Origin: Streptomyces lincolnensis
GTDB lineage: Bacteria > Actinomycetota > Actinomycetes > Streptomycetales > Streptomycetaceae
NCBI RefSeq assembly: GCF_001685355.1
Contig: NZ_CP016438.1
Location: 3,410,001 to 3,474,000 of the forward strand
Length of the DNA: 64,000 nucleotides
Direction of reading: 5' to 3'
The position numbers were made by a program, and so were the translations under genes. Below, in pieces: positions 8,587-17,126 of the stretch (within the stretch, counting starts at the first letter, position 1; each line of letters opens with the position of its first letter). The notes below the pieces were generated by a model. The model was not told where the DNA came from, ran no database searches, and worked only from the letters and a program-made list of their open reading frames with translations.

Positions 8587-10044
8587 GTGGACCGCACTGT
8601 CCAGCTGACCGCACCCGCCGTCCCACGGACCGTCGTATACGAACCGGACATCGCGACACATCCGCTGCACGTCAGGGCCGCCCGGGTGCTGGAGGACAAC
8701 TGGAGGGGCTCCTCCACGGTCCCCTCGCGCGGCCTGTACCCGCACCAGTGGTCCTGGGACTCGGCGTTCATCGCGATCGGTCTCAGACACCTCTCGCCGT
8801 TACGGGCCCAGACGGAGCTGGAGACCCTGCTGGACGCCCAGTGGGGCGACGGGCGGATCCCGCACATCGTCTTCAACCCCTCCGTACCGCTCGACGCGTA
8901 CTTCCCGAGCCCCGACTTCTGGCGCTCCTCGACCGCGGGGCGCGCCGCGGGCGCCCCGCGCACCGTACAGACCTCCGGCATCGTGCAACCACCGGTGCAC
9001 GCGCTGGCGGCCTGGCTGGTGCACCGCGCCGACCCGGGCCTGTCCCGGTCGCGCTCCTTCCTCGCCCGGGTGTATCCCCGCCTGGCCGCCTGGCACCGCT
9101 ATCTGCTGCACCGCCGGGACCTGGGCGGCGGCGGCCTGGCGTCCGTGGTGCACCCCTGGGAACAGGGTATGGACAACAGCCCCAGCTGGGACCTCCCGCT
9201 CTCCCGCGTCACCCCGGCCCCGGCCCGCTCCTTCCGCCGCGCCGACCTCGCCCACGGAGCCCCCGAGGACCGCCCGACGGACCTGGACTACGGCCGGTAC
9301 GTACGCCTGGCGACGGACTACCGGGACGCCGAATACGCCGATGGCCACGGCGAGTTCGCGGTCGAGGACCCCTCTTTCAACGCCCTGCTGATCGCCTCCG
9401 AACACGCGCTGGCCCGGATCGCACGCGAACTGGGCGCACCGGGCACGGCCCGGCACGCGCGCGCGGAGCGCCTGACGACAGCCCTGGTGGAACGCCTCTG
9501 GGACCCGGCGGAGGGCATGTTCTTCTGCCGGGACGTACGCGACGGCGGTCTGATCCGCGAGCGCGGAGTCTCCGGACTGATCCCCCTCCTCCTGCCCGGC
9601 CTGCCGCGCGAGACGGCCGCCGCGCTCGTCCGCACGGCGAGCGGCCCGCACTTCGGCCTCGGCTCCACCACCCGGCTCGTGCCCAGCTACGACCTCCTCG
9701 GCGAGGCCTTCGACCCGCACCGCTACTGGCGCGGGCCGGCCTGGTTCAACACCAGCTGGCTCGTGGAGCGCGGGCTGCGCACGCACGGGCAGCACGAGCG
9801 GGCCGACGCGCTGCGCGAGGCCGCCCTCGACATCGCCGGCAGTTCCGGCTTCGCGGAGTACGTCGACCCGTACACCGGCGAGGCCTGCGGGGCGACGGGC
9901 TTCAGCTGGACGGCAGCGCTCACGCTCGACCTGCTGCACGCCGAATCCACGCACGACGAGTCCATGCACAACGAGCCCATGCACGACGAGTCCATGCACG
10001 ACACCGGCCATGTCACTCAAGCCAGGGGAGGGAAGCGGGGATGA
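8587..10044 (+). CDS. MGH1-like (GH63-type) glycoside hydrolase
   Basis: A 485-residue cytoplasmic enzyme with an (alpha/alpha)6-barrel pattern. YPHQWSWDSAF near residue 57, then WGDGRIPHIVFN, HPWEQGMDNSPSWD and RYWRGPAWFNTSW, are signatures of the mannosylglycerate-hydrolase-like/GH63 group, with carboxylates in the WDSAF and GMDNS segments. The exact substrate is unknown. It starts at GTG with GGGGAG upstream. It overlaps the following debranching-type gene by ATGA and is divergent from the ROK repressor, pointing to use of an oligosaccharide. The C-terminal tail after about residue 450 is a His/Met-rich pentapeptide repeat. Confidence 0.85.
   Translation: MDRTVQLTAPAVPRTVVYEPDIATHPLHVRAARVLEDNWRGSSTVPSRGLYPHQWSWDSAFIAIGLRHLSPLRAQTELETLLDAQWGDGRIPHIVFNPSVPLDAYFPSPDFWRSSTAGRAAGAPRTVQTSGIVQPPVHALAAWLVHRADPGLSRSRSFLARVYPRLAAWHRYLLHRRDLGGGGLASVVHPWEQGMDNSPSWDLPLSRVTPAPARSFRRADLAHGAPEDRPTDLDYGRYVRLATDYRDAEYADGHGEFAVEDPSFNALLIASEHALARIARELGAPGTARHARAERLTTALVERLWDPAEGMFFCRDVRDGGLIRERGVSGLIPLLLPGLPRETAAALVRTASGPHFGLGSTTRLVPSYDLLGEAFDPHRYWRGPAWFNTSWLVERGLRTHGQHERADALREAALDIAGSSGFAEYVDPYTGEACGATGFSWTAALTLDLLHAESTHDESMHNEPMHDESMHDTGHVTQARGGKRG
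9937..10005 (+). repeat. 15-bp tandem repeat coding a HDESM pentapeptide tail
   Basis: Four units (9937-9951, 9952-9966, 9967-9981, 9982-9996) plus a partial fifth encode HAEST, HDESM, HNEPM, HDESM and HD. The repeat keeps frame and extends the C-terminus of the MGH1-like enzyme beyond its catalytic domain. Confidence 0.9.
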
Positions 10045-11978
10045 CACAGCGGCAGCATCTGCTCGTGCACGGGGGAACGTTCGCCGCCGTGGGCGACGGC
10101 GGCGACATCAGCGGCGTGCGGGGCGGCAGCTCCCCGGACGGACTGTTCGTGCGGGACGCCAGGCATCTGAGCCGTTGGCAACTGACGGTCGACGGCGCGG
10201 TGCCGGAGTCGCTCACGCCGGTCGCGGACGGGGACACGGCACGCTGTGTCCTCGTCCCGCGCGGCGGACGCAACGAACCCCCCGCCTACACCCTCTTCCG
10301 CGAACAGGCCGTCGGCGACGGCTCGTTCGTCGAATCGCTGCGCGTCACCAGCAACCGCCCGGTACCGACGACGGTCCGTCTCGCCCTCACCGCGGACGCC
10401 GACTTCACCGACCAGTTCGAACTGCGCTCCGACCACCGCACGTACACCAAGATCGGCGCCACCCGCTCCCGCGAAGTCCTCGACGACGGCGTGGAGTTCA
10501 CCTACCGCCGCGGCGAATGGCGTTCATGTACGACGGTGAAGACCGAGCCCGCCCCGGACGGCGTCGAGGAGACCGGAACCGGCGCCCGCCGCCTGGTCTG
10601 GACGCTCGACCTGGACCCGCACGGCTCGGCAGAGCTCCTGCTCCGCGTGATGGCCCGCCCGCACGGCGACAGGCGGGCCCTGCGGGTCCCCCGCGACCCC
10701 GCCGCCCTCAACCGCCAACTCCTCGCTCTGGAGGGCGAGTTCGTGGAGGGCGTGGCTTTCCCCACGGGCTGGCCCGAGCTGGCCGCCGCCTGCGCCCGCG
10801 GCCTGGCCGACCTCGCCTCCCTCCAGGTCCCGGCGACCGGCCCGGACGGCGAGGAACTGCGCGTACCGGCCGCGGGCGCCCCCTGGTTCCTCACCCTGCT
10901 GGGCCGCGACGCCCTCCTCACCTCGCTGTTCGCCCTCCCCTACCGCCCCCAACTGGCCGCCGCCACCCTCCCCGCACTCGCCGCGACCCAGGCGAAGAGC
11001 ACCGACCCGGACTCGGTCGCCCAGCCCGGGAAGATCGTGCACGAGGTACGGCACGGCGAACTGGCGCACTTCGACCAGGTCCCGTACGGCCGCTACTACG
11101 GCTCGGTCGACGCAACCCCTCTCTTCCTCGTCCTCCTGGGTGCCTACGTCGAACAGACCCGGGACATCACCCTCGCCCGCCGGCTCGAACCCCACGCCCG
11201 CGCCGCGATCGCCTGGATGCTGGACCACGGCGGCCTCACCTCCCGCGGCTACCTCGTCTACCGCGCCGACCAGGGCGGCCTCGCCAACCAGAACTGGAAG
11301 GACTCCCCCGGCGCGATCTGCTCCGCCGACGGCACCCGGGCGAGCGGCCCGGTCATGGCCGCGGGCGCCCAGGGCTACGCCTACGACGCCCTGCGCCGCA
11401 CCGCCTGGATCGCCCGCACGGTCTGGGAGGACGAGACCTACGCGGCCCTCCTGGAACAGGCCGCCGCCGACCTGCGCGACCGCTTCCAACGGGACTTCTG
11501 GATGCGGGACCGCGCCTTCCCGGCCCTCGCCCTCGACGGCGAGGGCAGCCAGGTCGACGCCCTGGCCTCCGACGCCGGGCATCTCCTCTGGTCGGGTCTG
11601 CTCGACAAGGAGTACGGCGAGCTCGTCGGCCGCCGCCTCCTGGAGCCGGACTTCTTCTCCGGGTGGGGCGTACGCACCCTGGCGTCCGGCCAGTCGGCGT
11701 ACCACCCGCTGTCGTACCACCGCGGATCGGTCTGGCCGCACGACAACGCCCTGATCACCCTCGGCCTGGCCCGCTACGGCCTGCACGACGAAGCGCGGAC
11801 GGTGGCGCACGCGCTGGTGGACGCGGCGACGGCGACGGGCCACCGCCTGCCGGAGGTCTGGGCCGGCTACGGCCGCAGCACCCACGGCGAGCCGGTGCCG
11901 TATCCGCACGCCTGCGTGCGCGAGGCGCGTTCCGCGGCGGCCCCCCTCGCCCTGCTGACGGCGGTGGGGGGCGCCTGA
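10041..11978 (+). CDS. glycogen debranching-type amylo-alpha-1,6-glucosidase
   Basis: A 645-residue protein with the N-terminal glycogen-debranching domain (residues about 1-200; SSPDGLFVRDARHLSRWQL) followed by an (alpha/alpha)6 amylo-1,6-glucosidase-like domain. Visible segments are PWFLTLLGRDALLTSLFALP, NQNWKDSPGAI, EGSQVDALASDAGHLLW and SYHRGSVWPHDNALI. It lies in one operon with the MGH1-like enzyme, overlapping it by ATGA, and presumably acts on the same glucan or oligosaccharide in the cytoplasm. Control by the divergent ROK repressor is inferred from position. No sugar transporter is linked. Confidence 0.9.
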   Translation: MTQRQHLLVHGGTFAAVGDGGDISGVRGGSSPDGLFVRDARHLSRWQLTVDGAVPESLTPVADGDTARCVLVPRGGRNEPPAYTLFREQAVGDGSFVESLRVTSNRPVPTTVRLALTADADFTDQFELRSDHRTYTKIGATRSREVLDDGVEFTYRRGEWRSCTTVKTEPAPDGVEETGTGARRLVWTLDLDPHGSAELLLRVMARPHGDRRALRVPRDPAALNRQLLALEGEFVEGVAFPTGWPELAAACARGLADLASLQVPATGPDGEELRVPAAGAPWFLTLLGRDALLTSLFALPYRPQLAAATLPALAATQAKSTDPDSVAQPGKIVHEVRHGELAHFDQVPYGRYYGSVDATPLFLVLLGAYVEQTRDITLARRLEPHARAAIAWMLDHGGLTSRGYLVYRADQGGLANQNWKDSPGAICSADGTRASGPVMAAGAQGYAYDALRRTAWIARTVWEDETYAALLEQAAADLRDRFQRDFWMRDRAFPALALDGEGSQVDALASDAGHLLWSGLLDKEYGELVGRRLLEPDFFSGWGVRTLASGQSAYHPLSYHRGSVWPHDNALITLGLARYGLHDEARTVAHALVDAATATGHRLPEVWAGYGRSTHGEPVPYPHACVREARSAAAPLALLTAVGGA

Positions 11979-12118
11979 GGAACGGCCGTTGGGCAGGCGT
12001 TTGCCCGGTGTTTGCCCGGAGATGTGAACGGCGGGTTTGAGCGCTCCGTACGGGTTGGTGGCGGGTCTCCCTGCGTGACCCGCCCTCTTCTCACGGGCTC
12101 GCGCGGAAGGACCCTCGG

Positions 12119-13864
12119 GTGACCGACACGATCACAGAGAGCTCGGCACCGGAAGCCGAGGACGCCGACGGGCCACCCCCGGCCAGAGCCACCCTCCGCT
12201 CACGGCTGGCCCGTTGGCGGACCGCGCACCCCACCACCCTGCGCACCCTCCGCTGGACGACGACGATCCTGGCCGCCGTCCTGGTCCTCGGCGCCCTGCT
12301 CTTCCCCAACAGACTGGTGGCGCTTCAGCCGAACCGTTTCACGCGGATCCCGGTGGAGGCGATCATCGGGGCGGCGGTGATGCTCGCGCTGCCGCGCAGA
12401 CCACGACTGGTCATGGCCGTGCTGTCCGGGGTCGGCCTCGGCGTGGTGACCATCCTGAACGTGCTCGACATGGGCTTCCTGGAGTACCTGGGCCGGGGCT
12501 TCAACCTGGTCCTGGACTGGGAGTTGCTGGACGACGCGCAGGCGTACGTCGAGGACTCGATGGGCAAGGCCACGGCGCTCGGAGCCACGATCGCAGTGGT
12601 GGTCCTGATCCTCGCCCTCCTGTCACTCATGGCGCTGGCGATGGTCCGCCTGAGCAACCTGCTCGCGGACCACCGGCAGACCGCCACCAGGGGAACCCTG
12701 ATCGCCGCCACCGTGTGGGTCACGTGTTCCGCCCTCGGCGTCCAGGTCTCGGGCATGCCGGTCGCCTCCGAACGCACCGCCGGAGCGGTGAAAGTCCAGA
12801 CCAGGCGGGTGGTGGACACCCTGCGGGACGAGGCGGAGTTCCGGAAGGTGGCCAAGGTGGACGCCTTCGGCGCCACCCCGCCCGCCCAGCTGGTGCCGGA
12901 CCTGCGCGGCAAGGACGTCATCTTCACCTTCATCGAGAGCTACGGCCGCAGCGCCCTCGAAGATCCGGCCATCGCCCCCGGCGTGGACAAGACCCTCACC
13001 ACCGGCACCGAAGCCCTCACGAAGGCCGGCTTCCACGCGAAGAGCGGCTGGCTGACCTCGGCGACGTACGGCGGCAGCAGCTGGCTGGGCCACTCCACGA
13101 CCATGTCCGGCCTGTGGATCGACAACCAGCAGCGCTACCGCACGGTCATGGCCAGCGACCACCTCAGCCTCACCAAGGCCTTCCAGAAGACCGGCGCGTG
13201 GGACACCGTCGGTGTCATGCCGGGCGTCCAGAAGGGGTGGCCCGAGCAGGAGTACTACGGCCTCGACAGGGTCTACAACGCCTTCCAACTCGGCTACCAG
13301 GGCCCGAAGTTCAGCTGGTCCACGATGCCCGACCAGTACGCCCTCGAAGCCTTCCAACGCCAGATCCACGGCAAGAAGCGCGACAAGCCCCTCATGTCGG
13401 AGGTCATCCTCACCTCCAGCCACCAGCCCTGGGCTCCCATCCCCAAGATGGTCGACTGGAACAGACTCGGCGACGGCTCACTCTTCGGCCCGATCCAGAA
13501 GGCCGCCCTCAAGCCCTCCGAGATCATCACCAACTCCACCCGCTCCAAGCAGGAGTACGGCAAGTCCGTCCAGTACTCCCTCACCAGCCTCACCCAGTGG
13601 CTGGAGCGCTACGGCACCGACGACACCGTCCTCGTCTTCCTCGGTGACCACCAGCCCATCGCCCGCGTCAGCGGCACCGGCGCGAGCCGCGACGTCCCGA
13701 TCTCCCTCGTCGCCAAGGATCCCGACGTCCTCTCCAAGATCGCCTCCTGGAACTGGACGGACGGTCTCAAGCCGGCCCCCGACGCCCCCGTCTGGAAAAT
13801 GAGCGCCTTCCGCGACCGCTTCCTCACGGCCTACGGCTCCACACCCCGCCCCTCCACGTCCTGA
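12119..13864 (+). CDS. membrane-anchored sulfatase/LTA-synthase-like hydrolase
   Basis: A 581-residue protein with several membrane segments in the first 210 residues and a sulfatase-superfamily domain from about residue 265 outside the membrane. DVIFTFIESYGRSA supplies the first metal ligand, TSATYGGSSWLGHSTTMSGL the nucleophile region, and VFLGDHQP the later Asp-His metal pair. Family members release or transfer phosphoglycerol or sulfate groups at the cell surface; the substrate here is not known. GTG start with GGAAGGA upstream. It stands alone and is followed by an intergenic region full of repeats. Confidence 0.83.
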   Translation: MTDTITESSAPEAEDADGPPPARATLRSRLARWRTAHPTTLRTLRWTTTILAAVLVLGALLFPNRLVALQPNRFTRIPVEAIIGAAVMLALPRRPRLVMAVLSGVGLGVVTILNVLDMGFLEYLGRGFNLVLDWELLDDAQAYVEDSMGKATALGATIAVVVLILALLSLMALAMVRLSNLLADHRQTATRGTLIAATVWVTCSALGVQVSGMPVASERTAGAVKVQTRRVVDTLRDEAEFRKVAKVDAFGATPPAQLVPDLRGKDVIFTFIESYGRSALEDPAIAPGVDKTLTTGTEALTKAGFHAKSGWLTSATYGGSSWLGHSTTMSGLWIDNQQRYRTVMASDHLSLTKAFQKTGAWDTVGVMPGVQKGWPEQEYYGLDRVYNAFQLGYQGPKFSWSTMPDQYALEAFQRQIHGKKRDKPLMSEVILTSSHQPWAPIPKMVDWNRLGDGSLFGPIQKAALKPSEIITNSTRSKQEYGKSVQYSLTSLTQWLERYGTDDTVLVFLGDHQPIARVSGTGASRDVPISLVAKDPDVLSKIASWNWTDGLKPAPDAPVWKMSAFRDRFLTAYGSTPRPSTS

Positions 13865-13966
13865 CCCACCCAGCCTTTCCTCGCCCCCGCCGCCCCTACC
13901 CGTCCCATCCCCAGGGGCTCCGCCCCTTCGACCCCGATGGTCGTATGCCGGGTGCTGGTGCGTGGG

Positions 13967-13989
13967 GGCTGGTCGCGCAGTTCCCCGCG
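13967..13989 (+). repeat. dispersed intergenic repeat, copy 1
   Basis: GGCTGGTCGCGCAGTTCCCC followed by GCG. The same element recurs at 14058, 17086 and, reversed, at 49941. Confidence 0.85.
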
Positions 13990-14057
13990 TGTGGGCTGTG
14001 CGGGTTTCGCCGTCTGGGGTGCCTTGTTCGGTCGTATGGCGGCTGCGGGTTCGTCGT

Positions 14058-14084
14058 GGCTGGTCGCGCAGTTCCCCGCGCCCC
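14058..14084 (+). repeat. dispersed intergenic repeat, copy 2
   Basis: Same GGCTGGTCGCGCAGTTCCCC core, followed by GCGCCCCTGG, 91 bases after copy 1 in the same orientation. Confidence 0.85.
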
Positions 14085-14331
14085 TGGAAAGCCGCCGTTG
14101 GGCATGAGGTGCCCCCGGACCGTAGGCGCCCTGGCCGCCCACGGCGGTAAGGGGACGGGGCGGGGGGTGTCCGCCCGCAGCGTCCGGCGTCCGACACGCA
14201 GTACAGCTTGGAGACACAGCACCGCCGGACCGAGGACGGAGACCCCCGCCCCGGCCCCGACCCACCACACAACCGTGGGCGCTACATCCGCCCCCACCGA
14301 AGCCGCACAGCGCGCCGCGAGGCATCACGGC

Positions 14332-15486
14332 TCAACCCCCAGACGTGTCCAGCTCCGCGTCCTCACCAATACCGGCACAGTCATACGGATCCTTCAGCCA
14401 ACCATCCGGCAGAACCACCCGGTTGTTGCCGGAGGTCCGCCCCCGCGGCCCGTCGGCACCAAGGGGCCAGGCCTGATCGAGGTCCAACTCGTCCAGCCCG
14501 GACCGGAGTTCGGACAGAGAGGACGTGACGGCGAGCCGCTTGCGCATCTCGCTGCCGACGGCGAAGCCCTTCAGATACCAGGCCACGTGCTTACGGAAGT
14601 CGATGACACCCCGGGCCTCGTCACCGATCCACTCACCGAGCAGGGTGGCATGCCGAACCATGACATCGGCCACCTCCCGCAAAGACGGCCGAGCGATGTC
14701 CTGAGCACGCCCCTCGAACGCGGCGACCAGATCCGCGAACAGCCAAGGCCGCCCCAGACACCCCCGCCCCACAACCACCCCGTCACACCCCGTCGCACGC
14801 ACCATCCGCAGCGCATCCTCCGCCGACCAGATGTCCCCGTTCCCCAACACAGGAATCTCCGGCACATGCTCCTTGAGCCGAGCGATAGCGTCCCAGTCCG
14901 CCGTACCGCCGTAGTGCTGAGCAGCGGTACGCCCGTGCAGCGCGATCGCCGTCACACCTTCCTCCACGGCGATACGCCCCGCGTCGAGGTACGTGATGTG
15001 ATCGTCGTCGATACCCTTGCGCATCTTCATCGTGACCGGCAGCTCCCCGGCCCCGGCCACAGCCTCCCGCAGGATCGCCCGCAGCAGATGCCGCTTGTAC
15101 GGCAGCGCCGACCCCCCACCCTTACGCGTCACCTTCGGCACCGGACACCCGAAGTTGAGGTCGATGTGATCGGCGAGCCCCTCTTCCGCGATCATGCGGA
15201 CGGCTTTGCCGACGGTGGCCGGATCAACCCCGTACAGCTGCACCGACCGCGGCTTCTCGCTCGCGTCGAAGTGGATCAGCTGCATGGTCTTCTCGTTGCG
15301 CTCGACCAGCGCCCGGGTGGTGATCATCTCGCTGACGAACAGCCCCTTGCCGCCGCTGAACTCCCTGCACAGCGTGCGGAAGGGAGCGTTGGTGATCCCG
15401 GCCATGGGGGCGAGGACGACGGGCGGCTGGACGGTGTGCGGTCCGATCTGAAGGGCGGTAGTGACAGGGGGCGTGGTCGTGGACAT
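14332..15486 (-). CDS. dus: tRNA-dihydrouridine synthase
   Basis: A 384-residue flavoenzyme that reduces uridines in tRNA to dihydrouridine using FMN and NADPH. The TIM-barrel N-terminal part has VVLAPMAGITNAPFR (FMN phosphate region), LNFGCPVPKVTRKGGGSAL with the catalytic cysteine at residue 114, ALHGRTAAQHY, VLGNGDIWS and GVVVGRGCLGRPW. The C-terminal part is the helical tRNA-binding domain. ATG at 15486 is chosen because the conserved domain begins about 20 residues later; an open extension upstream to 15561 lacks homology. Close to the DusB type; which uridines it modifies cannot be told from sequence. Confidence 0.93.
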   Translation of the reverse strand: MSTTTPPVTTALQIGPHTVQPPVVLAPMAGITNAPFRTLCREFSGGKGLFVSEMITTRALVERNEKTMQLIHFDASEKPRSVQLYGVDPATVGKAVRMIAEEGLADHIDLNFGCPVPKVTRKGGGSALPYKRHLLRAILREAVAGAGELPVTMKMRKGIDDDHITYLDAGRIAVEEGVTAIALHGRTAAQHYGGTADWDAIARLKEHVPEIPVLGNGDIWSAEDALRMVRATGCDGVVVGRGCLGRPWLFADLVAAFEGRAQDIARPSLREVADVMVRHATLLGEWIGDEARGVIDFRKHVAWYLKGFAVGSEMRKRLAVTSSLSELRSGLDELDLDQAWPLGADGPRGRTSGNNRVVLPDGWLKDPYDCAGIGEDAELDTSGG

Positions 15487-15547
15487 TCCTCCATTGTGCC
15501 GTGCGCTACCACCGTCATCGTGCCGCGCGCCACCACCGTGCAATGCC

Positions 15548-15577
15548 TTGGCAAAATTCATTAGTTAGACGCACTAT
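15548..15577 (+). promoter_or_regulatory. possible promoter/operator of the MFS exporter
   Basis: TTGGCA (15548-15553) and CACTAT (15572-15577) are 18 bases apart, with TAGT-TAGACGC-ACTA overlapping the second hexamer as a short inverted repeat. The region is clearly AT-richer than its surroundings. A TetR- or MarR-type operator is plausible, but no such gene is adjacent. Confidence 0.4.
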
Positions 15578-15601
15578 CGAAATCGGCGTACGCTGGACCG
15601 C

Positions 15602-17041
15602 ATGCCCGAGCTCACCCACCGCCGCCGCCTGCTGGTCCTCGCGATCTGCTGTATGAGCCTGCTGATCGTGAGCCTCGACAACACCGTCCTGAACGTGGCC
15701 CTGCCGTCCATGCAGCAGGAACTGCACGCGACCACGGCGGGCCTCCAGTGGACGATCGACGCCTACACCCTGGTGCTGGCCTCGCTGCTGATGCTGGCCG
15801 GTTCCACGGCCGACCGGCTCGGCCGCAAGCGCGTCTTCATGACCGGCCTGATCGTCTTCACGCTGGGCTCCGCCCTGTGCTCGGTCGCGCCGAACCTCCA
15901 GACGCTGGTCGTCTTCCGCATGGTGCAGGCGGTGGGCGGTTCGATGCTCAACCCGGTCGCCATGTCGATCATCACCAACACCTTCACGGACACCCGCGAG
16001 CGGGCGCGCGCGATCGGGGCGTGGGGTGCCGTGGTCGGTATCTCCATGGCCGCGGGGCCCCTGGTCGGCGGTCTGCTGGTGGAGTCGGTCGGCTGGCGGT
16101 CGATCTTCTGGATCAACCTCCCCGTGGGGCTGGCCGCACTGCTGCTCACACTGCGGTACGTGCCCGAGTCCCGGGCCCCGAAGGCACGGCGCCCGGATCC
16201 GGTCGGTCAGGTGCTGGTGATCGTGCTGTTCGGGGCGCTGACGTACGGGATCATCGAGATGCCGAACGCCGGGTTCTTTGCCGTCCTGCCGTACGTACTG
16301 CTCGCGCTGGCCGCCCTCGCCGGGCTGCTCTGGTACGAGCCCCGGCGCGACGAACCCCTGATCGACCTGCGGTTCTTCCGGTCGGCGCCGTTCAGCGGGG
16401 CGACCGTGATAGCGGTGTGCGGCTTCGCGTCGCTCGGCGGGTTCCTGTTCATGTCGACGCTGTACCTCCAGAACGTACGGGGCCTGGACGCCCTGCACGC
16501 GGGACTGTGGATGCTGCCGATGGCCGTACCGACGTTCCTGTGCGCGCCCCTGGCGGGACGGCTGGTCGGCAACCGCGGCCCCCGCCTCCCCCTGCTGATC
16601 GCGGGCACCGCGATGACGGCCTCCGGGATCCTCTTCGCCGGCTTCGAGGCGGAGACGTCGGACACCACCCTGTTCCTCGGCTACGCCCTGTTCGGAGTCG
16701 GGTTCGGCTTCCTCAACGCCCCGATCACGAACACGGCGGTCTCGGGCATGCCCCGCAGCCAGGCCGGTGTGGCCGCGGCGGTGGCCTCCACGAGCCGCCA
16801 GCTGGGGCAGACGCTGGGGGTTGCCGTGATCGGAGCGGTACTGGCATCCGGCGTTGGCTCGTCGTCTTATCGGGACACGTTCGTTTCGGCCGCCGTGCCA
16901 GGTTGGTGGATCCTCGCGGGGTGTGGGTTCGCGGTGTTGGTGCTCGGAGCGGTGACCAGCGGGGCGTGGGCTCGGGGTACGGCCGAGCGGGCCGCTGCGC
17001 GGTTGGACGCGGCGGAGATCAAAGAAGCCGTTCGCGCCTGA
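15602..17041 (+). CDS. DHA2-family (EmrB/QacA) MFS drug exporter
   Basis: A 479-residue transporter of the 14-helix DHA2 family. Characteristic motifs are LDNTVLNVALPSM in helix 1, GSTADRLGRKRVF (motif A), FRMVQAVGGSMLNPV (motif B) and GPLVGGLLVESVGWRSIFWI (motif C, antiporter signature). It probably exports hydrophobic or cationic toxic compounds using the proton gradient. ATG at 15602 has no obvious ribosome-binding site. It is divergent from dus and has no linked regulator. Confidence 0.92.
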   Translation: MPELTHRRRLLVLAICCMSLLIVSLDNTVLNVALPSMQQELHATTAGLQWTIDAYTLVLASLLMLAGSTADRLGRKRVFMTGLIVFTLGSALCSVAPNLQTLVVFRMVQAVGGSMLNPVAMSIITNTFTDTRERARAIGAWGAVVGISMAAGPLVGGLLVESVGWRSIFWINLPVGLAALLLTLRYVPESRAPKARRPDPVGQVLVIVLFGALTYGIIEMPNAGFFAVLPYVLLALAALAGLLWYEPRRDEPLIDLRFFRSAPFSGATVIAVCGFASLGGFLFMSTLYLQNVRGLDALHAGLWMLPMAVPTFLCAPLAGRLVGNRGPRLPLLIAGTAMTASGILFAGFEAETSDTTLFLGYALFGVGFGFLNAPITNTAVSGMPRSQAGVAAAVASTSRQLGQTLGVAVIGAVLASGVGSSSYRDTFVSAAVPGWWILAGCGFAVLVLGAVTSGAWARGTAERAAARLDAAEIKEAVRA

Positions 17042-17085
17042 TCGCCGTAGGGGTTGAGCGTCGTACGCGACTGCCGGTCTTGTGT

Positions 17086-17112
17086 GGCTGGTCGCGCAGT
17101 TCCCCGCGCCCC
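17086..17112 (+). repeat. dispersed intergenic repeat, copy 3
   Basis: GGCTGGTCGCGCAGTTCCCC core followed by GCGCCCC, placed just after the MFS gene and before the convergent P-type ATPase gene. It may help separate the two transcripts. Confidence 0.85.
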
Positions 17113-17126
17113 TTGAGTTGGACCAC

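Larger units (their letters stand above)
13865..14331. other. intergenic region with dispersed repeats, no gene
   Basis: These 467 bases separate the sulfatase-like gene from the convergent dus gene. Bases about 13910-13935 resemble half of a common streptomycete hairpin (CCCAGGGGCTCCGCCCC). Two copies of the GGCTGGTCGCGCAGTTCCCC element follow. The remainder is Pro/Arg-coding-like low-complexity DNA with no start site or codon pattern that I would call a gene. Confidence 0.7.

Noticed and set aside
13945..15564. A 539-codon plus-strand frame across the intergenic repeats and opposite dus
   Set aside because: The first part is repeat DNA and the second is antisense to dus, whose motifs are clear.
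15602..17041. An antibiotic resistance island
   Set aside because: A single DHA2 exporter with native codon use and no mobile genes nearby is normal streptomycete content.
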